Below are positions 1-5,914 of a stretch of DNA of 6,927 nucleotides, piece after piece; position 1 is the stretch's first letter; every line of letters begins with the position of its first letter. The stretch is taken from contig DCIQ01000099.1 in the NCBI GenBank assembly GCA_002317435.1, positions 36,743 to 43,669 on the forward strand. Direction: 5' to 3'. The notes below the pieces were generated by a model. It searched no databases. It was not told the origin of the DNA and saw only the letters and a program-made list of their open reading frames with translations. This DNA comes from Bacteroidales bacterium UBA1722 (GTDB lineage: Bacteria; Bacteroidota; Bacteroidia; Bacteroidales; UBA932). The position numbers were made by a program, and so were the translations under genes.

Positions 1-42
1 CCCTGTGAGTATTGCCCTTTCCGTATATTATGTAACCGCTGA
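1..42 (+). CDS. addB: AddB-like PD-(D/E)XK nuclease/helicase-like subunit, C-terminal 13 residues only (5' end outside window)
   Basis: Frame 1 reads PCEYCPFRILCNR and then a TGA stop at 40-42. The spacing C-x2-C-x5-C is that of the last three of the four cysteines that bind the 4Fe-4S cluster at the C-terminus of AddB-type nucleases. In that family the cluster pins the nuclease domain together and is needed for binding DNA ends. The stop lies 6 nt before the start of an AddA-like gene in the same frame, and addB-addA is the usual gene order, so the two genes are almost certainly co-transcribed. Only 13 codons are visible. The assignment rests on the cysteine pattern plus the neighbour; a different Fe-S nuclease of the Cas4/AddB group remains possible. 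Confidence 0.68.
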   Translation, partial: PCEYCPFRILCNR

Positions 43-48
43 TACATT

Positions 49-3000
49 ATGCTTACCATATCCAAGGCTTCTGCCGGTTCCGGCAAGACATTCAGGCTGA
101 CAGGGGAGTATCTCAAACTTCTCTTCAAGGAGTATTCCGGGCACGCTGCCGCTCCTTACCGCCACATTCTGGCCGTAACGTTCACCAATAAGGCCACGGC
201 GGAGATGAAGGAGAGAATCCTCTCCGAACTGGACAAGCTCTCCACAGGCTCCGAATCCCCCTATATGCGTGAACTGTGCAGCGTGGTCGGACTCGCTTCG
301 CAGTCCGTGGGGGAGAAGGAGAGATATATCCGCAATACCGCGGGTATATTGCTCCGGGAGATTCTGAATGATTATTCGGGATTCAACGTGAGTACCATAG
401 ACAGTTTTTTCCAGACCATATTGAGAGCCTTCGCCAGAGAAATGGGTCAGAGCGCCTCATATAACGTGGAACTCGATACTGCCGATGTCCTGATGCAGGC
501 TGTGGATACCATGATGGGTTCATTGGAAGAGGATGACAAGGAGGATCTCCTCAGATGGCTTATCGACCTGGCTGTGGACGGCATAGAGCAGGGTGACGGA
601 TGGGACATCACCGGAAAGCTCAATCTTCTGGGACAGCAGCTCTTCAATGAAAGATTCAAGATGCAGGGCAGTGAAGTGGAGAGTGCGCTTATGAACAGGG
701 AGCATATGCGCAGATACCGGGAGAAACTCCATTCGGCCATATCCGGTTTCAGATCGGAAATCGTCTCTCTGGCATCCGATGCACTTCGGAGAATCTCGGA
801 AGCGGGTGTTTCCGTGGAGGATTTCCCTTATGGGAAATATTCCGGGGCCAGCGGACTGCTCCGTCTGGCGAAGGGGGATATCACACTGTCCGCGAGGCTT
901 GCCAATATGGCGGAGGCACAGACGCCGGACTCCTCGTGGTGTAAGACCGGATCCGGGCATGAAGCCGCTCTGAAGGGACTTTTCTACGGGGAATGCGGTG
1001 ACGATATAAGGAAATTGTACGATCTCATCCAGGGTGAATCGGGACGGAATTACAGGACGGCCTGCATAATCAACAGGCATTTCTCCGTGCTGGGTGTCCT
1101 GATGGATATCCGGATGGAGGTGGACAAGTGGTGCCGGGAGACCAATACCGTCATTCTTCCCGAGACCAATACGTTCCTGCACCGTGTCATAGACCGGGAT
1201 GAAACTCCGTTTATCTACGAGAAGGCCGGGACCAGGATAGACCACTATATGCTGGATGAGTTTCAGGATACTTCCACCATGCAGTGGGATAATTTCAAGC
1301 CTCTGATAGTGGACAGCGTGGACAGCGGAAAGGATAACCTTATCGTGGGGGACGTGAAGCAAAGCATCTATCGGTGGCGCAATTCGGACTGGCGGCTTCT
1401 CCAGAGCGGGATAATGGCTGATTTTGACGGCAGGGAGCTGAAGATGTCTCCGCTGGACGAGAACTACAGGAGCGGGAAGACACTGGTGGAATTCAACAAT
1501 GCGTTCTTCTCCTGGGCCGGTGCCGAACTCCAGAAACTGTATGATTCGCGCAGCGGCAGGGATTCGGAAAAGGATGGGGCTCCGCTCATAAGTTCCATCT
1601 ATGCGGACGTGTCTCAGCGGATTCCTGTGTCGCGCACTGAAGAATGCGGGCACGTGATGGTGGAATTCGTGGAGAAGGATAATGAAACCGGATGGAAGGA
1701 AAAAGTGCTCGGAATGCTTCCTGCGAAGATCGATGAACTTCTTTCCAACGGTTTCCGGGCCGGAGACATAGCTCTGCTGGTGCGTTCTAACGATGATGGG
1801 GCGATGGTCTCGAATTATCTGTTGGACAGGGGATATCCGATAGTGACGGAAGAAGCTCTGAAGATTTCTTCATCCAAGAGTGTGGGGAAAGTGATTTCTG
1901 TCTTGAAATATCTTCGGGATCCGGATGACAGGATGGCCGGAAAACTGTTCGGAGATACGGGAATCGATATATCCGGAATCGCGGACCTGCCTCTCTATAA
2001 GCTTTGCGAGACCATAATGACGCTCCTGTCAGAGGAAGATCGTCGTCAAGTGGCATTTCTTCAGGCTTTTATGGATACGGTCAGGGATTTCTGTACCAGA
2101 GAGGGAAGTGATGTGGACGGATTTCTCAAGTGGTGGGGAGAGGCTGGTGTGAAACTCTCCGTCTCCGCTCCTGAAAGTGCCGGTTCGGTCAGGGTTATGA
2201 CTATCCATAAGTCCAAGGGGCTCGGCTTCGGTGCCGTGATAATTCCTTTTCTGGCCAATCCGTTCTTTAAAGGCAACGGCATATTGTGGTGCTCCTCTGA
2301 GGGAACTCCATTCGGGGAGTTGGGTCTGATTCCGGTCTCCATCTCTTCTTCCCTGACAGGAACGTCCTTCGAAAATGATTATCTGGACGAGATGCTTTAT
2401 CAGCATATCGATAATCTGAACACTGCCTATGTGGCTTTTACCAGAGCCAAACAGGAACTTCATATCTTCGCCGAGAAGAAGAAAGAGAATGTCAAGGTCT
2501 CGGATATGGGACAGCTTCTGTACGTTTACCTCAAGTCGGCGGTCCCCGGGTTCGGAACCTGTTATGAGTCCGGGACATGGTGCCGCGGATTCTCCGGGGG
2601 AGGAGATGCGGGACTGCAGATGAAGATGCCCGGAAGTTATATTTCTTATCCCGATGACGGACGGATCAAGGCATCGCTCAGGAATGCGTCTTCACTGTCC
2701 GATTCTCCGGATGCGCGTATTCACGGGATAATTATGCATACCCTCTTTTCCCGTATAGGAGTGGAGGATGATGCTCGTGGAGTGCTGGATGATGCCGTCA
2801 GCGCAGGAGAAATTCCGGCATCCCTCAGGCAGAAAATCGGAGAAGAGGTGTCCGGCAGACTGCTGGAGGCGAGAGAAGCCGGTTACGGATGGTTCTCCGG
2901 AGAATATTCTGTGATGAACGAGGTGACGGTACTCTCTCCCGAATATGGGGAGATTCGTCCGGACAGGGTGATGGTAAAGGGGAATGAGGCAGTCATAGTG

Positions 3001-3135
3001 GATTATAAGTTCGGTTCGGAGCATGACGCCGGATATGTAAGGCAGATACGGCGATATATGGAAAGCGTCAGGAGGATGGGTTACGGACATGTCAGCGGTT
3101 ATCTGTGGTACCGTGACGGGATAGAGTCGGTGTAA
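49..3135 (+). CDS. addA: AddA-like UvrD/Rep-family helicase with C-terminal RecB-type nuclease domain
   Basis: This is a 1028-residue ATP-dependent 3'-5' DNA helicase and nuclease, expected to work with AddB in the cytoplasm to resect double-strand breaks and prepare ends for RecA. All superfamily 1A motifs are visible: Walker A ASAGSGKT (7-14), motif Ia VTFTNKATAEM (43-53), Walker B MLDEFQDT (401-408), motif III GDVKQSIYRWR (434-444), motif IV ENYRS (471-475), motif V VMTIHKSKG (716-724) and motif VI AYVAFTRAK (793-801) with its arginine finger. The nuclease follows with H897, D972 (RPDR), the D985-Y-K987 core and Q999/Y1003, so it looks catalytically intact. The length is slightly short of typical AddA (about 1,100-1,240 residues). 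The ATG at 49 puts Walker A at residue 7, as expected, and sits 6 nt after the addB stop. One oddity is motif V, which reads GLGF where GLEF is usual. Annotation pipelines may name it simply UvrD-helicase domain protein or RecB-like. Confidence 0.93.
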   Translation: MLTISKASAGSGKTFRLTGEYLKLLFKEYSGHAAAPYRHILAVTFTNKATAEMKERILSELDKLSTGSESPYMRELCSVVGLASQSVGEKERYIRNTAGILLREILNDYSGFNVSTIDSFFQTILRAFAREMGQSASYNVELDTADVLMQAVDTMMGSLEEDDKEDLLRWLIDLAVDGIEQGDGWDITGKLNLLGQQLFNERFKMQGSEVESALMNREHMRRYREKLHSAISGFRSEIVSLASDALRRISEAGVSVEDFPYGKYSGASGLLRLAKGDITLSARLANMAEAQTPDSSWCKTGSGHEAALKGLFYGECGDDIRKLYDLIQGESGRNYRTACIINRHFSVLGVLMDIRMEVDKWCRETNTVILPETNTFLHRVIDRDETPFIYEKAGTRIDHYMLDEFQDTSTMQWDNFKPLIVDSVDSGKDNLIVGDVKQSIYRWRNSDWRLLQSGIMADFDGRELKMSPLDENYRSGKTLVEFNNAFFSWAGAELQKLYDSRSGRDSEKDGAPLISSIYADVSQRIPVSRTEECGHVMVEFVEKDNETGWKEKVLGMLPAKIDELLSNGFRAGDIALLVRSNDDGAMVSNYLLDRGYPIVTEEALKISSSKSVGKVISVLKYLRDPDDRMAGKLFGDTGIDISGIADLPLYKLCETIMTLLSEEDRRQVAFLQAFMDTVRDFCTREGSDVDGFLKWWGEAGVKLSVSAPESAGSVRVMTIHKSKGLGFGAVIIPFLANPFFKGNGILWCSSEGTPFGELGLIPVSISSSLTGTSFENDYLDEMLYQHIDNLNTAYVAFTRAKQELHIFAEKKKENVKVSDMGQLLYVYLKSAVPGFGTCYESGTWCRGFSGGGDAGLQMKMPGSYISYPDDGRIKASLRNASSLSDSPDARIHGIIMHTLFSRIGVEDDARGVLDDAVSAGEIPASLRQKIGEEVSGRLLEAREAGYGWFSGEYSVMNEVTVLSPEYGEIRPDRVMVKGNEAVIVDYKFGSEHDAGYVRQIRRYMESVRRMGYGHVSGYLWYRDGIESV

Positions 3136-3173
3136 CTTGTTGTAAAATGATGTCAGATATGTAAAAAAATCAG

Positions 3174-3181
3174 TATCTTTG
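3174..3181 (+). promoter_or_regulatory. Bacteroidota -7 promoter element for the AraC-family gene
   Basis: TATCTTTG is an exact match to the TAnnTTTG -7 consensus of the phylum's primary sigma factor. It lies in the 63-nt gap after addA and ends 17 nt before the regulator's ATG. Transcription should begin a few bases further on, around 3184-3189, leaving a leader of about 10-15 nt. A -33 TTTG box is not evident at the expected spacing (near 3150-3154); only weak partial matches are there. Confidence 0.7.
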
Positions 3182-3185
3182 CGAC

Positions 3186-3190
3186 GGAGG
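3186..3190 (+). promoter_or_regulatory. Possible Shine-Dalgarno sequence GGAGG of the AraC-family gene
   Basis: GGAGG lies 8 nt before the ATG at 3199, a textbook distance. It is the only clear purine-rich ribosome-binding site in the window, and it supports that start codon. It falls almost on the start point predicted from the -7 element at 3174-3181, so it may be only partly transcribed from that promoter. Bacteroidota generally do not depend on such sites, so its use is uncertain. Confidence 0.45.
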
Positions 3191-3198
3191 TACTATTT

Positions 3199-4023
3199 AT
3201 GATCAAAGACATTGCGCAAGGAGATATCTTTTTCTCGTTAAGAAAGTTTGCCGAGGGGGAATCCTATACCGTCAGGTATGCCGAAAGCAATCATCTCCTT
3301 TTTATCACCAAAGGAATGGCGTCCGCCAATATATTGTCAGATACGGATAAGAGTCGTGCGGGGTTCGCATCCGGTGATATAGTGTTCTTTCCGGTATCAT
3401 TCGACTTCAACATCACGTTCGCGTCGCCGGGTGAGATGATGGATATTTCTTTTGACACTACGGTGGACGTGTTCAGGGAACTTCAGAAAATTCTTACCAC
3501 GAAGGAAAACTCGTCTCTGATGGAATTCAATGGCCGTCTGAGGATGAAGTTTCCGCTGAATATGTATGTGATGCTGATACAGAGTTATCTGAAGGACGGA
3601 GTGATGGATGCGGATCTTTCCGCTGCCAAACTTACCGAACTGTTCATCATCTTCAGGACCTATTATAATGAGCAGGAGGTGAGGCTTCTGTTCGAGCCGC
3701 TTGCATGCTCCCTTCCGGAATTCAAGACTATGGTGTATGCCAAGATGAACTTGAAATACAACATCGAGCAGCTGGCCATGGCGTGCAATATGTCCAAGCG
3801 TACTTTTGAACGCCGTTTCTCGGAAGTGTTCGGTGGAATTCCCCCTTATGAATGGCTCCAGAAGCAGAAGGCCAAGAAAATGCTCAGGATGGCATCATGC
3901 GCCGGCACTACCATCAGCGACATAATTCAGGAATTCGATTTCTACGACCCGTCGCATTTGTATAAATTCACCAAAAAGCAGTTCGGACTTTCACCGGAAG
4001 AACTTCTGGACAGGAAGAAATAG
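3199..4023 (+). CDS. AraC-family transcriptional regulator
   Basis: This 274-residue protein has a two-part build. Residues about 1-100 are beta-rich and resemble the cupin-like sensory domain of AraC regulators, with FITKG at 35-39 and SGDIVFFP at 58-65. Residues about 105-165 look helical and may form the linker or dimerisation region. Residues about 175-272 are the double helix-turn-helix DNA-binding domain: first unit IEQLAMACNMSKRTFERRF (189-207), second unit ISDIIQEFDFYDPSHLYKF (239-257) followed by FGLSPEE (262-268). The second unit departs from consensus, with Asp247 where glycine is nearly always found and no final tyrosine-arginine. The gene has its own promoter, so it is separate from addAB. 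It runs tail-to-tail into the PhnP-like gene with 9 nt between stops and no visible terminator. Neither the ligand nor the targets can be read from the sequence. Confidence 0.88.
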   Translation: MIKDIAQGDIFFSLRKFAEGESYTVRYAESNHLLFITKGMASANILSDTDKSRAGFASGDIVFFPVSFDFNITFASPGEMMDISFDTTVDVFRELQKILTTKENSSLMEFNGRLRMKFPLNMYVMLIQSYLKDGVMDADLSAAKLTELFIIFRTYYNEQEVRLLFEPLACSLPEFKTMVYAKMNLKYNIEQLAMACNMSKRTFERRFSEVFGGIPPYEWLQKQKAKKMLRMASCAGTTISDIIQEFDFYDPSHLYKFTKKQFGLSPEELLDRKK

Positions 4024-4032
4024 AGTCATTGG

Positions 4033-4803
4033 TCAGAATTCGATTTCCAGACCGTCGTATGCCGGCCGCACCCATTCCGGCAGGGAACGCGTCAGTGAAG
4101 CGTATGTGCCGAGTCTGTGGGAGATGTGTGTGAGATAGCATCTCTGCGGTCCTATCCGCCCGGCCGCTTCCAATGCCTCTTCGAGTCTGAAATGTGACGG
4201 ATGAGGCTTGAGGGTGACGGCGCTGATGACCAGCACGGAACAGCCTCTGAATGCCCGGATGGAGTCTTCGCTTATGAAACTGGCATCGGTGATGTATCCC
4301 AGCGCGCCTAAACGATATCCGAGGATGGGGAGTCGGCCGTGCATTATCCTTATGGGCATAATCTCGGCGTCCCCTATGGAGAATTTCTCCGACGCTGTTA
4401 TGCGGTGCATTTCGAAATCGGGAGCCCCGGGGTATCTGGGCTCATCGAAGGCATAGTAGAATACTTTCCGAAGTGCCTCTTCCACGTTTTTCTCGCAATA
4501 TATCGGGAAGCCTTTTTTAAGGAAGTAGTTGAATGACCTCACTTCGTCAAGCCCTCCGATATGATCCATGTGGGCATGTGTCAGGAGGATGGCATCGGCG
4601 GTGGTGATGCCGGTCCCGAGCAGCTGTTCCCTGAAATCCGGTCCTGCATCGATGATGATGCGCGCTCCGGAATATTCTACGAGGGCGGACGTCCTCAGCC
4701 TCCGGTCCCTTGGATCGGAAGAAGTGCAGACCTCGCAGGGGCACCCGAGCATAGGGATTCCGGATGACGTGCCTGTCCCGAGAAATGTGATTTTACCGTT
4801 CAT
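4033..4803 (-). CDS. PhnP-like metallo-beta-lactamase-fold hydrolase (probable phosphodiesterase)
   Basis: This 256-residue protein belongs to the MBL-fold family that includes PhnP, the phosphoribosyl cyclic phosphodiesterase, and RNase Z-like enzymes. The di-metal site is complete: H76-A-H78-M-D80-H81, H155, D173 and H226. C21, C23 and C26 (GCPCEVC) together with H229 (THISH) correspond to PhnP's extra structural zinc site. The N-terminus FLGTGTSSGIPMLGC is also typical. I chose the ATG at 4801-4803 over the longer open frame reaching 5001 because homology begins here, because the longer version would overlap about 160 nt of the divergent methyltransferase, and because a -7 element lies just upstream. 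No phn C-P lyase genes are visible, so the substrate is probably not that of E. coli PhnP; a cyclic nucleotide or other phosphodiester is possible. Confidence 0.9.
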   Translation of the reverse strand: MNGKITFLGTGTSSGIPMLGCPCEVCTSSDPRDRRLRTSALVEYSGARIIIDAGPDFREQLLGTGITTADAILLTHAHMDHIGGLDEVRSFNYFLKKGFPIYCEKNVEEALRKVFYYAFDEPRYPGAPDFEMHRITASEKFSIGDAEIMPIRIMHGRLPILGYRLGALGYITDASFISEDSIRAFRGCSVLVISAVTLKPHPSHFRLEEALEAAGRIGPQRCYLTHISHRLGTYASLTRSLPEWVRPAYDGLEIEF

Positions 4804-4811
4804 ACCGTCGG

Positions 4812-4819
4812 CAAAGTTA
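4812..4819 (-). promoter_or_regulatory. Bacteroidota -7 promoter element for the PhnP-like gene
   Basis: Read on the minus strand this is TAACTTTG, an exact TAnnTTTG match. Only 8 nt separate it from the ATG at 4803, so transcription should start within a few bases of the start codon and the mRNA would be leaderless or nearly so. The -33 position (about 4839-4843 on the plus strand) holds only a weak match to TTTG. It lies under the divergent promoter's start region. Confidence 0.68.
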
Positions 4820-4830
4820 TGTATTTCTCT

Positions 4831-4838
4831 TATCTTTG
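4831..4838 (+). promoter_or_regulatory. Bacteroidota -7 promoter element for the methyltransferase-folB-mtaB operon
   Basis: TATCTTTG is an exact TAnnTTTG match ending 5 nt before the ATG at 4844. The expected start point falls on or within a few bases of the start codon, which predicts a leaderless or near-leaderless mRNA. The -33 position (about 4807-4812) is weak and overlaps the start region of the divergent gene. The identical octamer lies before the AraC-family gene. Confidence 0.7.
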
Positions 4839-4843
4839 CAGCG

Positions 4844-5551
4844 ATGAATCCGAGGTTATTTTTAATACCGTCCCCTCTCGGGGACAATGATCCCTGCGAG
4901 GTGATCCCCGCACCTGTCCTGACGGTCCTGCGGCAGGTAACCCATTTCGCCGTGGAGGAGGTCCGTACGGCCAGAAGGTATCTCTCCCGTGCCGGACTCA
5001 AGGGACAGATCGATTCTCTGCATTTCTATGAGATAAACGAACATTCGACCCCGGAAGAGATAGAGGCCGTCTATTCGGTGCTTTCTTCCGGACAGGATAT
5101 GGCTCTCATCTCCGAGGCCGGTCTGCCCGCCGTAGCCGATCCCGGCTCCAGGCTGGTGGCTCTTGCTCATTCGGGTGGAGTGGAGGTGGTGCCTTTCGTG
5201 GGACCGTCTTCCCTGATGCTGGCCCTGATGTCCTCCGGGATGAACGGCCAGAGATTTTCCTTCCACGGATATATCCCCGTGAAGCCGGAGCAGCGCAGGG
5301 AAGCCTTGCGGAATATGGAGAAACAGTCCGCCCGTTGCGGCGAGACAGAGATAATGATAGAAACGCCGTACAGGAATGATGCTCTGCTGGGTGATATCCT
5401 CAGTGTGTGCAGACCCTCTACGAAGGTGTGCATAGCGGCTGACATAACCCTTCCGACCCAGTTCATCCGGACCCGCAGCGTGGCGCAGTGGAAGAAGAAT
5501 CCTGTGGTCATCGGCAAGCGTCCCTGTGTATTCCTTATATATGCGGAATGA
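4844..5551 (+). CDS. RsmI-like SAM-dependent methyltransferase (tetrapyrrole-methylase fold), short form
   Basis: This 235-residue protein is of the TP_methylase fold and resembles RsmI, which 2'-O-methylates C1402 of 16S rRNA. Family landmarks appear in order: IPSPLGD (8-14, for RsmI's VPTPIGN), EEVRTARRYL (38-47, for CEDTRHTRKLL), EINEHS (63-68), the SAM-binding ALISEAGLPAVADPG (87-101) and VPFVGPSSLMLALMSSG (116-132), then HGYIP (141-145) and IETPYRN (172-178). It is about 50 residues shorter than E. coli RsmI (286) and lacks the C-terminal extension. Position 38 is Glu where RsmI has Cys. Bacteroidota often carry such a short paralogue beside a full RsmI, so the true substrate is uncertain. 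The ATG at 4844 is chosen because homology starts there and a -7 element lies just upstream; the frame stays open back to 4568 but overlaps the divergent gene. Its stop overlaps the folB start. Confidence 0.87.
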   Translation: MNPRLFLIPSPLGDNDPCEVIPAPVLTVLRQVTHFAVEEVRTARRYLSRAGLKGQIDSLHFYEINEHSTPEEIEAVYSVLSSGQDMALISEAGLPAVADPGSRLVALAHSGGVEVVPFVGPSSLMLALMSSGMNGQRFSFHGYIPVKPEQRREALRNMEKQSARCGETEIMIETPYRNDALLGDILSVCRPSTKVCIAADITLPTQFIRTRSVAQWKKNPVVIGKRPCVFLIYAE

Positions 5552-5901
5552 TGGGAGTGATCGAACTTGACGGAATGGCCTTCTTCGCCAGACACGGTGT
5601 CTATGAGCGGGAACGTGCGGAGGGAAATGATTTCCTCGTGGATCTCAGGGTGGAGGCGGATTTGGAGAAGGCTTCCCTGTCCGACTCGCTGGATGATACG
5701 GTCGATTATCAGAAACTGTATTCCATAGTGAGACAGGAGATGGAGATTCCTTCATCCCTTTTGGAGCACGTGGCCGGCAGGATACTCCGCAGGATACGGA
5801 ATGAGATTCCGGGCATAATCTCCGCTTCCGTGAAGGTGACCAAGGAGAATCCACCTCTGGGAGGAGACACGGCCTCCTCTTCGGTAACATTAACCTTTTG
5901 A
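5548..5901 (+). CDS. folB: Dihydroneopterin aldolase FolB
   Basis: This 117-residue cytoplasmic enzyme converts 7,8-dihydroneopterin to 6-hydroxymethyl-7,8-dihydropterin plus glycolaldehyde in folate synthesis. Visible family features are IELDGMAFFARHGVYERER (5-23), containing the conserved Glu22, then VDYQKLY (52-58), LLEHVAGRI (71-79) with Glu73 for pterin binding, and VKVTKENPPLGG (95-106) with catalytic Lys99. The length is normal for the family, which acts as an octamer of two tetramer rings. The start is a tandem ATGATG at 5548-5553. The first ATG overlaps the methyltransferase stop as ATGA, and the second ATG (5551) would give 116 residues. Homology does not separate the two, so the first was taken. 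The overlap implies translational coupling within one operon. Confidence 0.94.
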   Translation: MMGVIELDGMAFFARHGVYERERAEGNDFLVDLRVEADLEKASLSDSLDDTVDYQKLYSIVRQEMEIPSSLLEHVAGRILRRIRNEIPGIISASVKVTKENPPLGGDTASSSVTLTF

Positions 5902-5914
5902 TTTTTTTCATAAG

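Noticed and set aside
520..1653. Long minus-strand open frame (377 codons) opposite addA
   Set aside because: It is antisense to the conserved helicase frame. The translation is rich in Pro, His and Arg and shows no recognisable domain. It is a by-product of the codon bias of the real gene.
3931..4047. Direct repeat GAATTCGATTTC at 3931-3942 and 4036-4047
   Set aside because: Both copies lie inside coding sequence (AraC Glu-Phe-Asp-Phe, and the reverse complement of the PhnP-like C-terminus). The 12-base match fits shared codon use, and nothing around it suggests mobility or an attachment site.
4568..4843. N-terminal extension of the methyltransferase frame back to 4568
   Set aside because: It lies antisense within the PhnP-like gene, has no homology, and would place the -7 element inside the coding region. 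The family N-terminus begins at the ATG at 4844.
4804..5001. N-terminal extension of the PhnP-like frame upstream to 5001
   Set aside because: The extra 66 residues resemble no family sequence and overlap the methyltransferase coding region. The conserved N-terminus and the promoter position both point to the ATG at 4803.
5891..5900. TAACCTTTTG before mtaB as a possible -7 promoter element
   Set aside because: The spacing between TA and TTTG is one base longer than the TAnnTTTG consensus, and it overlaps the end of folB. Operon transcription from 4831-4838 is a sufficient explanation.
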